Origin: Actibacterium sp. MT2.3-13A
Lineage (GTDB): Bacteria > Pseudomonadota > Alphaproteobacteria > Rhodobacterales > Rhodobacteraceae
DNA length: 64,000 nucleotides
Reading direction: 5' to 3'
Assembly (NCBI RefSeq): GCF_018139985.1
Contig: NZ_JAGSOU010000002.1
Coordinates: 62,001 to 126,000 of the forward strand
Each line of letters opens with the position of its first letter. Position 1 is the stretch's first letter. The notes under the pieces are model-generated. The model had not been told where the DNA came from, did no database searches, and saw only the letters and a list, made by a program, of their open reading frames with translations. Of the stretch, positions 41,777 through 51,263 are shown piece by piece. A program made the position numbers and the translations under genes.

Positions 41777-42958
41777 TCAGCCCGCCGCCTGTTTCGCCGC
41801 CGCCGTCATCTCCCCGATCAGCAGCTCGGCGGGCTCCACCCCCACCGACACCCGGAAGAATCCCTCGCTGATTCCCAGCGCCGCGCGCCCCTCCGGCGTC
41901 AGAGCCCGGTGCGAGCTGGACGCGGGATGCGACAGCGTGGTGCCGATATCGCCCAGCGTGGGGGCAAAGGCGATGTCGGGGCAGGCGCGGGTGAAGGCAT
42001 TGGCCGCCGCGCGCCCGCCCTCCAGCTCGAAGCTCAGCATGTTGCCGCTGCGCGCGCCCAGCAGCTCTCCGGCGCGGTTGTGGTCGGGGTGATCGGCCCG
42101 GCCCGGGTAGAGCACCCGTTTCACGCCCGGCGTCTGGGCCAGCGCGTCAGCCAGAAGTGTCGCGTTCTCCTCCGCCCGGTCGTAGCGCAGCTCGAAGGAA
42201 TAGAGGCCGCGCTCGGCCAGCCAGCAATCGAAGGGGCTGGGCGTCAGGCCGAGCGTGACCGCGCTGTCGTAGATCTTCTTGCGCAGCCCCGCGTCCTTCA
42301 GCGCCACATAGCCCAGCGTCACGTCTGAATGCCCCGCCAGAAGCTTGGTGACCGAGTGGATCACCACATCGGCGCCATGCTCGAACGGGCGGAAGGCGCG
42401 CGGCGTGGTGAAGGTGTTGTCCACCACCAGCAGGATCCCGCGCGCGGCGGCCAGCGCAGCGATGCCCTCGATGTCGGCCACCCGCAGCGTGGGGTTCGAC
42501 ACCACCTCGACCAGGATCATCCTGGTCTCGGGGCGCAGCGCGGCCTCGATGGCGGCGACATCCGTGGGGTCGGCCAGCGAGGTCTGCACGCCGAAGCGCG
42601 GCAGTTCCTCCGCCATCATCCGCAGCGACCGGCCATAAAGCTGATCGCCCCCAAGAACGTGATCGCCCGCCTTCAGCCCGCCGATCATCACCGCCGTCAC
42701 CGCCGCCATGCCCGACCCGAGGATGAGACCGCCCTCCGCCCCCTCCAGGCCGTCGATCTTGTTGGCCAGCACATCGGCGTTCGGATGACCCTCGCGCGCA
42801 TAGGTATAGCCCTTGGACCGCCCCTCATATTGCGCGTCCAGCGCATCGGGGCTGTCCGAGGCATAGACCACCGAGGGCTGGATCGGCGTGCCCACGGGGC
42901 GCGAGGCACTGTCCGGCCAGGGGGTGCGGCGTACGACGGTCTTGGGGGTCTCGGTCAT
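41777..42958 (-). CDS. PLP-dependent trans-sulfuration enzyme (cystathionine beta-lyase / gamma-synthase family)
   Basis: 393 aa. The PLP-binding Lys is in HSVTKLLAGHSDVTLG near residue 200, preceded by VVDNTFTTPRAFRPFEHGADV, the family block; YTYAREGHPNADVLANKI lies near residue 50 and GSGMAAVTAVM near 80 (PLP phosphate binding). It acts on cystathionine, homoserine esters or related sulfur amino acids; the exact reaction is not fixed by sequence. It is the last gene in the run yicC-gmk-carbonic anhydrase family-this gene, 45 bp after its neighbour. Confidence 0.9.
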   Translation of the reverse strand: MTETPKTVVRRTPWPDSASRPVGTPIQPSVVYASDSPDALDAQYEGRSKGYTYAREGHPNADVLANKIDGLEGAEGGLILGSGMAAVTAVMIGGLKAGDHVLGGDQLYGRSLRMMAEELPRFGVQTSLADPTDVAAIEAALRPETRMILVEVVSNPTLRVADIEGIAALAAARGILLVVDNTFTTPRAFRPFEHGADVVIHSVTKLLAGHSDVTLGYVALKDAGLRKKIYDSAVTLGLTPSPFDCWLAERGLYSFELRYDRAEENATLLADALAQTPGVKRVLYPGRADHPDHNRAGELLGARSGNMLSFELEGGRAAANAFTRACPDIAFAPTLGDIGTTLSHPASSSHRALTPEGRAALGISEGFFRVSVGVEPAELLIGEMTAAAKQAAG

Positions 42959-43003
42959 CGAGGGCTCCTTGGGGTGTTCGGATGGGGCTGCGGAACCGGC
43001 GGC

Positions 43004-43537
43004 CTACTCGGCCACCGGGGCCAGGCCGTCGCGGAACCTCTGCATGTTCTGCTGGTAATGCAGCGCCGAGGCGCGCAGCCCGGCGATCGCCTTTTCGTCG
43101 AGCTGGCGCACCACCTTGCCCGGGGCGCCCATCACCAGGCTGCCGTCCGGAATCTCCTTGCCCTCGGTGACCAGCGCGCCGGCGCCGATCAGGCAGTTCC
43201 TGCCGATTCTGGCGCCGTTCAGGATGGTCGCGCCCATGCCGATCAAGCTCTCGTCGCCGATGGTGCAGCCATGCAGCATCGCCTTGTGACCGATGGTGCA
43301 GTTCTTGCCCACGGTCAGCGGAAAGCCCATGTCGGTGTGCATCACGCAGTTTTCCTGCACGTTGCTGCCCGCGCCGATGGTGATCGGCTCGTTGTCGCCG
43401 CGCAGCGTCGCGCCGAACCAGACCGAGGCGTTCTCTTCGATGATCACCCGGCCGATCAGGTTGGCGTCGGGGGCGATCCAGTAATCGCCCCATTCGGGCA
43501 GTTGCGGCGCATGGCCGTCCAGCGCGTAAAGGGTCAT
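43004..43537 (-). CDS. Gamma-carbonic anhydrase family hexapeptide protein
   Basis: 177 aa, left-handed beta-helix of hexapeptide repeats ([54 protein letters not shown]). The three His ligands of the gamma-class metal site are present (VMHTD, IGHKA, LHGC), along with [10 protein letters not shown]. Some members are active carbonic anhydrases, others (YrdA/PaaY-like) have other roles. The start overlaps the gmk stop by 4 bp (ATGA). Confidence 0.9.
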   Translation of the reverse strand: MTLYALDGHAPQLPEWGDYWIAPDANLIGRVIIEENASVWFGATLRGDNEPITIGAGSNVQENCVMHTDMGFPLTVGKNCTIGHKAMLHGCTIGDESLIGMGATILNGARIGRNCLIGAGALVTEGKEIPDGSLVMGAPGKVVRQLDEKAIAGLRASALHYQQNMQRFRDGLAPVAE

Positions 43538-44175
43538 TGCCTCTCCTCGAATTCCTTGTTCAGCCGGCGCACGAACTCGTTCAGCCCGGTCTGTCGCTCC
43601 CGTTTGAGCCGCTCGGCGGTGACGATGGCCTTCAGCTCGTCATAGGCGGCGTCGAGATCGCGGTTCACCAGCACATAGTCATATTCGGCCCAATGGCTGA
43701 TCTCGTCACGCGATTTCTGCATCCGCCCGGCGATCACCTCGTCGCTGTCCTGGCCGCGGGTTTTCAGCCGCCGCTCCAGCTCGGCGATGGAGGGCGGCAG
43801 GATGAAGATCGACACCACGTCCTTGCCAAGCGCCGAGTTGCGCACCTGCTGTCCGCCCTGCCAGTCGATGTCGAACAGCACGTCGTGGCCGGACAGGATC
43901 GCCTCTTCGACCGGTTTGCGGGGCGAGCCGTAGAAATTGCCGAACACCTCGGCATGTTCCAGCATGCCGCCGGTGTCGATCAGATCCTCGAACTCGGCGC
44001 GGTCGAGAAAGAAATAGTCCCGCCCGTGCTCCTCGCCGGGGCGCGGCGCGCGGGTGGTGGCCGAGACAGAGAAGCGGAACGCCGGATCCCAGTCCAGCAG
44101 CCGCCGGGTGAGCGTCGATTTCCCGGCGCCCGAGGGCGAGGAAAGGATGATGAGAAGCCCGCGCCGGTCGGCCAT
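43534..44175 (-). CDS. gmk: Guanylate kinase
   Basis: 213 aa. P-loop [10 protein letters not shown] near residue 12; GMP-binding segment STRAPRPGE-like [18 protein letters not shown]; Arg-rich lid [15 protein letters not shown]. It phosphorylates GMP to GDP for nucleic acid and ppGpp precursor supply. It lies 3 bp after yicC, and its stop overlaps the gamma-carbonic-anhydrase-like gene, a common alphaproteobacterial arrangement with yicC upstream. Confidence 0.95.
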   Translation of the reverse strand: MADRRGLLIILSSPSGAGKSTLTRRLLDWDPAFRFSVSATTRAPRPGEEHGRDYFFLDRAEFEDLIDTGGMLEHAEVFGNFYGSPRKPVEEAILSGHDVLFDIDWQGGQQVRNSALGKDVVSIFILPPSIAELERRLKTRGQDSDEVIAGRMQKSRDEISHWAEYDYVLVNRDLDAAYDELKAIVTAERLKRERQTGLNEFVRRLNKEFEERQ

Positions 44176-44178
44176 GCC

Positions 44179-45069
44179 TTACTCCACGTTCTGAACCTGC
44201 TCGCGCATCTGATCGATGGTGGCCTTGAGGTCAAGGCCGATGCGGGTCAGATCCGTGGATTGTGCCTTGGAACACAAGGTGTTGGCCTCGCGGTTGAATT
44301 CCTGCATCAGGAAATCCAGCTTGCGGCCCACCGGCCCCTGCCCGGCCAGCAGATCGCGCGCGGCGGCGATGTGGGCGGTCAGCCGGTCCAGCTCCTCGCG
44401 GATGTCGGCCTTGACCGCGATCAGGGCCAGTTCCTGCGCCACGCGGGCCTCGTCGGCGCCCTCGGCGTTGTCCATGACGCGGGCGAGGTTCTCGCGCAGC
44501 AGTTCGTGGCTGCGCGCGGCGCGGGCCTCGGCGGCCGCGGCGGCCCTGGCGACCTGCGACTCGACCGTGTCCAGCTGGCCCTGCAGCACCGCGACCAGCG
44601 CCCGCCCCTCGGCCGCCCGCATGGCTGTGAAATCGTCCAGAAGCGCGGGCAGATCCGCCATCAGCGCCTTGAGCAGAGGCGCGGTGTCCTCCTCGGCGCC
44701 GGAGCCCATCTGGACGCCGCGCATCGTCAGCACCTCGGCCGCCGTGGTCGGGGCGAGCGCCAGATCGTGCAGCCGCGCCGCCGCCTCGATCCGCTTCAGG
44801 GCCGAGAGCACCGCGGTCATCGCCGGCTCGTCGATCTGGATTTCCTCCCCGCCCGCCTCGCGCGTCACCCGCAGGGTCAGGCTGACATTGCCGCGCGCCA
44901 GCCGCCCGGTCAGCGCCGCGCGCACGCCCTGTTCCAGTCCCGCGATCCAGTCGGGCAGCCGCAACCGCAGGTCGAGGCCGCGCGCATTGACGCTGCGGAT
45001 GTCCCAGGCCCAGCGATAGTCGCCCCGCCCGCCCGTTGCGGCCGCGAAGCCGGTCATGGAGTGAACCAT
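44179..45069 (-). CDS. YicC family endoribonuclease-like protein
   Basis: 296 aa from ATG 45069 (MVHSMTGFAAATG), the usual family beginning. The N-terminal YicC_N domain (SVNARGLDLRLRLPD) covers about 1-155, and DUF1732 at the C-terminus ends with GPVGRKLDFLMQEFNREANTLCSKAQ. YicC of E. coli acts in RNA decay, and the family is now seen as endoribonucleases. It is followed by gmk after 3 bp, a conserved pair. Confidence 0.9.
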   Translation of the reverse strand: MVHSMTGFAAATGGRGDYRWAWDIRSVNARGLDLRLRLPDWIAGLEQGVRAALTGRLARGNVSLTLRVTREAGGEEIQIDEPAMTAVLSALKRIEAAARLHDLALAPTTAAEVLTMRGVQMGSGAEEDTAPLLKALMADLPALLDDFTAMRAAEGRALVAVLQGQLDTVESQVARAAAAAEARAARSHELLRENLARVMDNAEGADEARVAQELALIAVKADIREELDRLTAHIAAARDLLAGQGPVGRKLDFLMQEFNREANTLCSKAQSTDLTRIGLDLKATIDQMREQVQNVE

Positions 45070-45197
45070 TCGTTCCGTCGTCCCTGCATGTTCGGGCGGC
45101 GCGCGCCCGGTTCCGGTTTGGGGTGTCGTTCTGCCCCGCGATAGCACAGGCCGCGGCCGGGCCACAACGCCCCCAACCCCGTCTGCCGCGGCAAATG

Positions 45198-45223
45198 AAA
45201 AGGGCCGGGCAAAGGCCCGGCCC
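45198..45223 (-). terminator. Terminator after aroG
   Basis: GGGCCGGGC and GCCCGGCCC form a 9-bp stem with a 4-nt loop; on the minus strand TTTT follows. It lies 26 bp beyond the aroG stop. Confidence 0.8.
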
Positions 45224-45248
45224 ATGATCCGTTCGATCCGCCGGCGGG

Positions 45249-46616
45249 TCAGCCCACCGCGACCTCGCGGTCGTCGCGCATCGCCGACAGTTCCTCGGCC
45301 ACGAGGAAGGCCAGCTCCAGCGACTGGCTGGCGTTGAGGCGCGGGTCGCAGGCGGTGTGGTAGCGGTCGGAGAGATCCTCGTCCGACACCGCGCGCACGC
45401 CGCCGGTGCATTCGGTCACGTCCTTGCCGGTCATCTCGACATGCACGCCGCCGGGGATGGTGCCCTCGGCCTTGTGCACCGCGAAGAACTCCTGCACCTC
45501 GCGCAGCACATTGTCGAAGGGCCGCGTCTTGTAGCCCGAGCCCGACTTGATCGTGTTGCCGTGCATCGGGTCGCAGGACCACAGCACGTTGGCGCCCTCG
45601 GCCTGGACGGTGCGGATCAGCCGCGGCAGATGATCGCCCACCGTGCCCGCGCCGAAACGCGCGATCAGGGTCAGCCGGCCAGGCTCGTTCTCGGGGTTCA
45701 GCGTGGCCATCAGCCGCTTCAGGTCGTCCTCTTTCATGGAGGGGCCGCATTTCAGGCCGAGCGGGTTGATCACGCCCTTGCAGAATTCGACATGCGCGCC
45801 GTCGGGCTGACGGGTGCGGTCGCCGATCCAGATCATGTGGCCCGAGCCCGCGATGGTGGCGCCTGTGGTCGAATCCACGCGCGTCAGCGCCTCTTCATAT
45901 TCCAGCAGAAGCGCCTCGTGCGAGGTGTAGAAATCCACCTCGCTGAGCTTGGCGCTGGTGTCGGCGTTGAGGCCGGCGGCGGTCATGAAGTCCAGCGTGT
46001 CCGAGATGCGGTTCGCCATCTCGCGGTATTTCTGCGCCTCTTCCTGGTCGGTGAAGCTGAGCGTCCAGGAATGCACCCGGTGCACATCGGCGAAACCGCC
46101 CTTGGAGAAGGCGCGCAGCAGGTTCAGCGTCGCCGCGGCCTGGGTGTAGGCCTGCAGCATCCGCTTGGGATCGGGAATGCGCGCGTCGGCGGTGAACTCG
46201 AACCCGTTGATGATGTCGCCGCGGTAGCTGGGCAGCTCGACGCCGTTGACCACCTCGGTCGGCGCCGAGCGCGGCTTGGCGAACTGCCCGGCCATGCGGC
46301 CGACCTTCACCACCGGCACCTTGGCGCCGTAGGTCAGCACCATCGCCATCTGCAACAGCACCTTGAAGGTGTCGCGGATACCGTCGGCGGAGAATTCGGC
46401 GAAGCTCTCGGCACAGTCGCCGCCCTGCAGCAGGAAGGCCTCGCCGCGCGCGGCCGCGCCCAGTTTCTGCTTCAGCTTGCGGACCTCGCCGGCAAAGACG
46501 AGCGGCGGATACTTGGCAAGCTGCGCCTCGACGGCGGCCAGCGCTTCGGGATCCGTATACTCGGGCATCTGAATCCGGGGTTTTGCTCTCCAGTCAGATT
46601 TGTGCCACTTCGTCAT
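45249..46616 (-). CDS. aroG: Class II 3-deoxy-7-phosphoheptulonate (DAHP) synthase
   Basis: 455 aa from ATG 46616 ([20 protein letters not shown]). Class II marks: [61 protein letters not shown] and [16 protein letters not shown] with the metal ligands. It makes DAHP from erythrose 4-phosphate and phosphoenolpyruvate, the first step to aromatic amino acids. The gene stands alone, divergent from the GlxA-like regulator, and has its own terminator. No leader peptide or attenuator was found. Confidence 0.95.
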   Translation of the reverse strand: MTKWHKSDWRAKPRIQMPEYTDPEALAAVEAQLAKYPPLVFAGEVRKLKQKLGAAARGEAFLLQGGDCAESFAEFSADGIRDTFKVLLQMAMVLTYGAKVPVVKVGRMAGQFAKPRSAPTEVVNGVELPSYRGDIINGFEFTADARIPDPKRMLQAYTQAAATLNLLRAFSKGGFADVHRVHSWTLSFTDQEEAQKYREMANRISDTLDFMTAAGLNADTSAKLSEVDFYTSHEALLLEYEEALTRVDSTTGATIAGSGHMIWIGDRTRQPDGAHVEFCKGVINPLGLKCGPSMKEDDLKRLMATLNPENEPGRLTLIARFGAGTVGDHLPRLIRTVQAEGANVLWSCDPMHGNTIKSGSGYKTRPFDNVLREVQEFFAVHKAEGTIPGGVHVEMTGKDVTECTGGVRAVSDEDLSDRYHTACDPRLNASQSLELAFLVAEELSAMRDDREVAVG

Positions 46617-46792
46617 CGTCTTCGCTCCAGGGGTCTGCAAATTTGCGCCCGTCTTTATAGGCCGGCGAGGCCGCGCGCGCTACCGCAAAAACGATGCACG
46701 CCGCGATCCGATCCTCAAATGCGACATGATGGCTTGATTGCGACAGGCAAACCTGTTTTCGCTGGAAACCGGATCTGCCAAGGGAGCGCGGT

Positions 46793-47806
46793 GTGGAGGA
46801 AGTCGTCCGCCCCGAACATATCGTGGATGTCGAAGCCAGCGGGACACGGCCGCGGCGCTTCGTCTTTGTGCTGCTCGACCAGTTCACCATGCTCAGCTTC
46901 GCCTGCGCGATCGAGCCCCTCCGCATCGCCAACCGGATGGCGGGCAAGACGCTTTACAGTTGGAAACTCGCCGGCGAGGGCGGGGATTTCGTGAGCTGCT
47001 CCAACGGCACCGCGTTCAAGCTGGACATGGACCTCGACGAGGTGAACCGCGAGGACGTGGTGCTGGTCTGCGGCGGGCTGGAGGTGCAGAAGGCGACCAC
47101 GCGGCGGATCCTGAACTGGCTCCGGCGCGAGGCCCGGCGCGGGGTGGCCATCGGGGGGTTGTGCACCGCCGCCTACACGCTGGCCAGGGCCGGGCTGCTG
47201 GACGGGCGGCGCGCCACCATCCACTGGGAGAACCACGACAGCTTCGCCGAGGAGTTCGAGGAGGTCGAGCTGACAAAATCGGTCTTCGTGACGGATGGCA
47301 ATCGCTTCACCACCGCCGGCGGCACGGCCTCGATCGACCTGGTGCTGAAGATGATCGCCGACGACCACGGCGAGGATCTGGCCAACGCGGTCGCCGATCA
47401 GCTGATCTATTCCTCGATCCGCACGGACCAGGACACCCAGCGCCTGTCGATCCCCACCCGCATCGGCGTGCGTCACCCCAAGCTCAGCCAGGTCATCCAG
47501 ATGATGGAGCACAACATCGAGGAGCCGATCAGCCCCGCGCTGCTGGCCAAGGAGGTGGGGATGAGCACCCGCCAGCTGGAGCGGCTCTTCCGCCGTTACC
47601 TCAACCGCAGCCCCAAGCGCTACTACATGGAACTGCGGTTGCAGAAGGCGCGCAACCTGTTGATGCAGACCGACATGAGCGTGATCAATGTCGCGCTGGC
47701 CTGCGGCTTCGCCTCGCCGTCGCATTTCTCGAAATGCTACCGGGCGCATTACAACACCACCCCCTACCGCGAACGCGGCAGCCAGGCGGCCCGGCCGCCG
47801 GCCTGA
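46793..47806 (+). CDS. GlxA family transcriptional regulator (DJ-1/PfpI domain plus AraC-type HTH)
   Basis: 337 aa with a GTG start at 46793 preceded by AGGGAG. The N-terminal DJ-1/PfpI-like domain (about 20-195) has the nucleophile-elbow-like GGLCTAAYTLARAGLLDG; the AraC/XylS helix-turn-helix occupies the last 100 residues (SPALLAKEVGMSTRQLERLFRRY and MSVINVALACGFASPSHFSKCYR). Relatives (GbdR, CdhR, ArgR types) control breakdown of glycine betaine, carnitine or arginine. The target here is unclear, with aroG divergent and a small secreted protein convergent. Confidence 0.9.
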   Translation: MEEVVRPEHIVDVEASGTRPRRFVFVLLDQFTMLSFACAIEPLRIANRMAGKTLYSWKLAGEGGDFVSCSNGTAFKLDMDLDEVNREDVVLVCGGLEVQKATTRRILNWLRREARRGVAIGGLCTAAYTLARAGLLDGRRATIHWENHDSFAEEFEEVELTKSVFVTDGNRFTTAGGTASIDLVLKMIADDHGEDLANAVADQLIYSSIRTDQDTQRLSIPTRIGVRHPKLSQVIQMMEHNIEEPISPALLAKEVGMSTRQLERLFRRYLNRSPKRYYMELRLQKARNLLMQTDMSVINVALACGFASPSHFSKCYRAHYNTTPYRERGSQAARPPA

Positions 47807-47809
47807 GGC

Positions 47810-48235
47810 TCAGAACCGGGCGGCGACCTGGTCGTAATTGCTGTTCAGGGCGAAGCTGATCACCACCACCCCGTCGTCGCGCTGATGGGTGATCGCGTAG
47901 AACCAGATATAGGCCAGCCCGGTCCAGTAGCCGACGATCTCCTCGCGGAAGCCATTCTCCAGCAGCCGCGTGCGGACCGTCGCGCGGTGGGTGAAATCGG
48001 CGGGGTAGATCGCGAGGAACTGCTGCTGCAGCCCGTTCAGCTGCTCGGCGGTGTATTCGTCGCGCCCGCCCAGCCTCTGGATCAGCGGGATGAAGTCCCG
48101 CCGGGCGATATGGCCATCGACGAAGCTGTGGAACGTGGCGTCGTCGGCGAAGATGCTGTCGGTCTCCTGGGACCGGACGGGGGCGGCGCTCAAAAGCGAC
48201 AGGACGGCGGCAAGGACACAAAGAAAACGCGGCAT
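47810..48235 (-). CDS. Small secreted protein of unknown function
   Basis: 141 aa from ATG 48235, chosen because GAGGAGGG is just upstream and it gives a signal peptide (MPRFLCVLAAVLSLLSAAPVRSQ). The mature part, about 118 residues, has TDSIFADDATFHSFVDGHIARRDF and ends FALNSNYDQVAARF. It has no cysteine in the mature part. I recognise no domain with confidence. Its stop is 3 bp from the end of the GlxA-type gene (convergent), and its start is divergent from the branched-chain amino acid binding protein gene. Confidence 0.72.
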   Translation of the reverse strand: MPRFLCVLAAVLSLLSAAPVRSQETDSIFADDATFHSFVDGHIARRDFIPLIQRLGGRDEYTAEQLNGLQQQFLAIYPADFTHRATVRTRLLENGFREEIVGYWTGLAYIWFYAITHQRDDGVVVISFALNSNYDQVAARF

Positions 48236-48389
48236 CAAACCCTCCTCTGGCGATGGGTGATTCCACGCTAGTTTCAAGCCCGAATCCGGTCAATGGACGC
48301 TACGGCAACCAACGCATGCAGGGTTTTCATTTCACCGCGCCCGATCTAACGTTCGCGCCGGACGACCTATTCAACATGGGAGTTGAGAG

Positions 48390-49577
48390 ATGAAAAAACT
48401 GCTTCTGGCCACCGCGCTGAGCACCCTGGGCGCCACCGGCGCACTCGCCGCCGATGAAATTAAGGTCGGCGTCGCCCTCGCCTTCACCGGCCCGCTCGAA
48501 TCGCTGGCCCCGCCGATCGCTCAAGGCGCCGAACTGGCCCTGAAGGAGGCCAGCGACTCGGGCGTGTTCCTGGGCGGCGCCACCGTCACCCCGGTCCGCG
48601 CCGACACCACCTGCATCGATGCCGCCGCCGCCACCGCGGCCGTGGAGCGCATCATCACCGCCGACCGCGTGTCGGGCGTGATGGGTCCGATGTGCTCGGG
48701 CGCGACCACCGCGGCGCTGCAGAACGTGGCCGTGCCGAACGGCGTGGTCATGATTTCGCCCTCGGCCACCTCGCCGGCGCTCTCGACCATCGAGGACAAC
48801 GGGCTGTTCTTCCGCACCGCGCCCTCGGATGCCCGCCAGAGCCAGGTCATGGCCGACATCATCCTCGATCACGGCATCAAGGAAGTCGCCGTCACCTACA
48901 CCAACAACGACTACGGCAAGGGCCTGGCCTCGACCTTCGAGGAAGCCTTCACCGCCAAGGGCGGCACCGTGACCCTGAACACCGCGCATGAGGACGGCAA
49001 GGCCGACTACTCGGCCGAGGTCGGCGCGCTGGCCTCGGCCGGCGGCCAGGCACTGGTGGTGGCAGGCTATGTCGACCAGGGCGGCGCGGGCGTGGTCCAG
49101 GCGGCGCTCGACAGCGGCGCCTTCGACACCTTCGTCTTCCCCGACGGCATGGTTGGAAACGCGCTGACCGACCGCTTCGGCGCGGATATCGACGGCTCCT
49201 TCGGCCAGAACCCGGCCGCCGCCGGCGAGGGCCGCGACATCTACACCAAGATGGCCGAGGCCGCGGGTTTCGACGGCACCTCGGCCTTCTCGGGCGAGGG
49301 CTATGACGCCGCGGCGCTGATCGTTCTGGCGATGCAGGCGGCCGGCTCGGCCGACCCGGCGGTCTACAAGGACAAGGTGATGGACGTGGCCAACGCGCCC
49401 GGCGAGAAGATCCTGCCCGGCGAGATCGGCAAGGCGCTGCAGATCCTCGCCGATGGCGGCGACATCGATTATGTCGGCGCGGCCTCGGTCGAGCTCATCG
49501 AGCCCGGCGAAAGCGCCGGCTCCTACCGCGAGATCGCCATCGAGGGTGGCGAGATCAAGGTCGTCGGCTATCGTTGA
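48390..49577 (+). CDS. Branched-chain amino acid-type ABC transporter substrate-binding protein (LivJ/LivK family)
   Basis: 395 aa. Signal peptide MKKLLLATALSTLGATGALA, then ADEIKVGVALAFTGPLESLAPP, the typical start of a periplasmic type 1 binding fold. VSGVMGPMCSGATTAALQNVAV and MISPSATSPALS belong to the ligand pocket. It captures leucine-type or other amino acids or amides for the LivGFHM genes downstream. A strong terminator follows, so more binding protein than permease should be made. Ligand is not fixed by sequence. Confidence 0.92.
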   Translation: MKKLLLATALSTLGATGALAADEIKVGVALAFTGPLESLAPPIAQGAELALKEASDSGVFLGGATVTPVRADTTCIDAAAATAAVERIITADRVSGVMGPMCSGATTAALQNVAVPNGVVMISPSATSPALSTIEDNGLFFRTAPSDARQSQVMADIILDHGIKEVAVTYTNNDYGKGLASTFEEAFTAKGGTVTLNTAHEDGKADYSAEVGALASAGGQALVVAGYVDQGGAGVVQAALDSGAFDTFVFPDGMVGNALTDRFGADIDGSFGQNPAAAGEGRDIYTKMAEAAGFDGTSAFSGEGYDAAALIVLAMQAAGSADPAVYKDKVMDVANAPGEKILPGEIGKALQILADGGDIDYVGAASVELIEPGESAGSYREIAIEGGEIKVVGYR

Positions 49578-49597
49578 CACCATCCGTCAAATCACTA

Positions 49598-49633
49598 AGA
49601 CAGCCCGGCCCGTTGCCGGGCTGTCTGAGTTTT
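49598..49633 (+). terminator. Terminator after the Liv-type binding protein gene
   Basis: AGACAGCCCGGC pairs with GCCGGGCTGTCT around CCGTT, followed by GAGTTTT. Some read-through must reach livG 35 bp further on unless it has its own promoter. Confidence 0.88.
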
Positions 49634-49667
49634 GAGAGAATGACCCACGCGTAAACGGGGGCGGTCG

Positions 49668-50447
49668 ATGATCATCGCACAGGACGTGCACAAGCATTTC
49701 GGCGGTTTTCGCGCCGTGGACGGGGCCACGATCGAGATCGCCGAAGGGTCGATCACCGGCTTGATCGGCCCCAACGGCGCGGGCAAATCCACGCTGTTCA
49801 ACGTGATCGCCGGGGTGCTGAAGCCCACCTCGGGAAAGATCACCATGGCCGGCGAGGACATCACCGGCCTCCCGCCGCATGAGCTGTTCCACAAGGGGCT
49901 TCTGCGGACCTTCCAGATCGCACATGAATTCTCGTCGATGACGGTGCGCGAGAACCTGATGATGGTGCCCGGCGGCCAGCGCGGCGAAAACCTGTGGAAC
50001 GCCTGGTTCCGCCGCGGACAGGTGGCCGAGGACGAGCGCGCGCTGGCGAAAAAGGCCGACGAGGTGCTGAACTTCCTCACCATCGACCACCTGGCGGACG
50101 AGAAGGCGGGCAACCTGTCGGGCGGGCAGAAGAAGCTGCTGGAGCTGGGCCGCACCATGATGGTGGACGCCAAGGTGGTGTTCCTCGACGAGGTGGGCGC
50201 GGGGGTGAACCGGACGCTTCTGAACACCATCGGCGACGCCATCGTGCGGCTGAACCGCGAGCGCGGCTATACCTTCTGCCTGATCGAGCATGACATGGAT
50301 TTCATCGCCCGGCTCTGCGACCCGGTGATCGTGATGGCCGAGGGCAAGGTGCTGGCGCAGGGCAAGGCCGACGCGATCATGCAGAACGAGGCGGTGATCG
50401 AGGCCTATCTCGGCACTGGCCTGAAGAACAAGGCGACGGCGCAATGA
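49668..50447 (+). CDS. livG: Branched-chain amino acid ABC transporter ATPase LivG
   Basis: 259 aa. Walker A GPNGAGKST, signature NLSGGQKKLLELG, and switch His in CLIEHDMDFIA. The Walker B region reads VVFLDEVGAGVN where most LivG proteins have DEPxAGLN, so Pro is replaced by Val; this is a change in a D-loop-adjacent residue and need not abolish activity. It is the first ATPase of the livG-livF-livH-livM run. Confidence 0.92.
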   Translation: MIIAQDVHKHFGGFRAVDGATIEIAEGSITGLIGPNGAGKSTLFNVIAGVLKPTSGKITMAGEDITGLPPHELFHKGLLRTFQIAHEFSSMTVRENLMMVPGGQRGENLWNAWFRRGQVAEDERALAKKADEVLNFLTIDHLADEKAGNLSGGQKKLLELGRTMMVDAKVVFLDEVGAGVNRTLLNTIGDAIVRLNRERGYTFCLIEHDMDFIARLCDPVIVMAEGKVLAQGKADAIMQNEAVIEAYLGTGLKNKATAQ

Positions 50448-50505
50448 GCGGCGCGAGCCCGGCCGGGAGCGCCCGGCGTGACGGCGCCGCGCCGGCCGCG
50501 AAGGG

Positions 50506-50540
50506 CGGGATCTTGAGTATTTTTGCCAAGAAGAAGGGGG
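50506..50540 (+). repeat. Intergenic repeat tail, copy D
   Basis: GCGGGATCTTGAGTATTTTT followed by GCCAAGAAGAAGGGGG: the same AGTATTT, GCCAAGAAGAAGG blocks as copy A. Here it lies inside an operon, between livG and livF, and its G-rich end may double as the livF ribosome binding site. Confidence 0.7.
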
Positions 50541-50549
50541 CGTGCTGAG

Positions 50550-51260
50550 ATGGCTGAGCCGTTTCTGATCGGCGAGGGGATGACCGGCGGCTATGGCGGC
50601 GCGGACATCCTGCATGGCTGCACGCTGGCCGTGGAGCGCGGCGAGATCGCGGTGATCGTGGGGCCCAACGGCGCCGGCAAGTCGACCGCAATGAAGGCGG
50701 TGTTCGGGATGCTGAACATCCACACCGGCCGCGTGGTTCTGGACGGCGAGGACATCACCGCGCTCAGTCCGCAGGAGCGGGTGGCCAAGGGGATGGGATT
50801 TGTCCCGCAGGTCAACAACATCTTCGCCACCATGACGGTGGAGGAGAACCTTGAGATGGGCGCCTTCCTGCGGCGCGACGATTTCTCGGGGACGATGGAG
50901 GAGGTCTATACCCTCTTCCCGATCCTGCGCGAGAAGCGGCACCAGCATGCCGGCGAACTCAGCGGCGGGCAGCGCCAGCAGGTGGCGGTGGGCCGGGCGC
51001 TGATGACCCGGCCGAAGCTGCTGATGCTGGACGAGCCCACCGCGGGGGTCAGCCCCATCGTGATGGATGAGCTGTTCGACCGGATCATCGAGGTGGCGCG
51101 CAGCGGCATCTCGATTCTGATGGTGGAGCAGAACGCCCGCCAGGCGCTGGAGATCGCCGACAAGGGCTATGTGCTGGTGCAGGGGCGCAACGCCTATACC
51201 GACACCGGCAAGGCGCTGCTGGCGGACCCCGACGTGCGCCGGACATTCCTGGGGGGCTGA
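50550..51260 (+). CDS. livF: Branched-chain amino acid ABC transporter ATPase LivF
   Basis: 236 aa from ATG 50550 (MAEPFLIGEGMTGGYGGADIL). Walker A GPNGAGKST, signature ELSGGQRQQVAVGRAL, Walker B LLMLDEPTAGVSP, and VEQNARQALEIAD with the LivF-type EQN. It pairs with LivG to power the permease. The gap to livG (102 bp) holds one copy of the intergenic repeat; livH follows after 3 bp. Confidence 0.94.
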   Translation: MAEPFLIGEGMTGGYGGADILHGCTLAVERGEIAVIVGPNGAGKSTAMKAVFGMLNIHTGRVVLDGEDITALSPQERVAKGMGFVPQVNNIFATMTVEENLEMGAFLRRDDFSGTMEEVYTLFPILREKRHQHAGELSGGQRQQVAVGRALMTRPKLLMLDEPTAGVSPIVMDELFDRIIEVARSGISILMVEQNARQALEIADKGYVLVQGRNAYTDTGKALLADPDVRRTFLGG

Positions 51261-51263
51261 GGC

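Noticed and set aside
42959-43003. A sulfur-amino-acid riboswitch before the trans-sulfuration enzyme gene
   Set aside because: Only 45 bp separate it from the upstream gene in the same operon, too little for a known SAM riboswitch.
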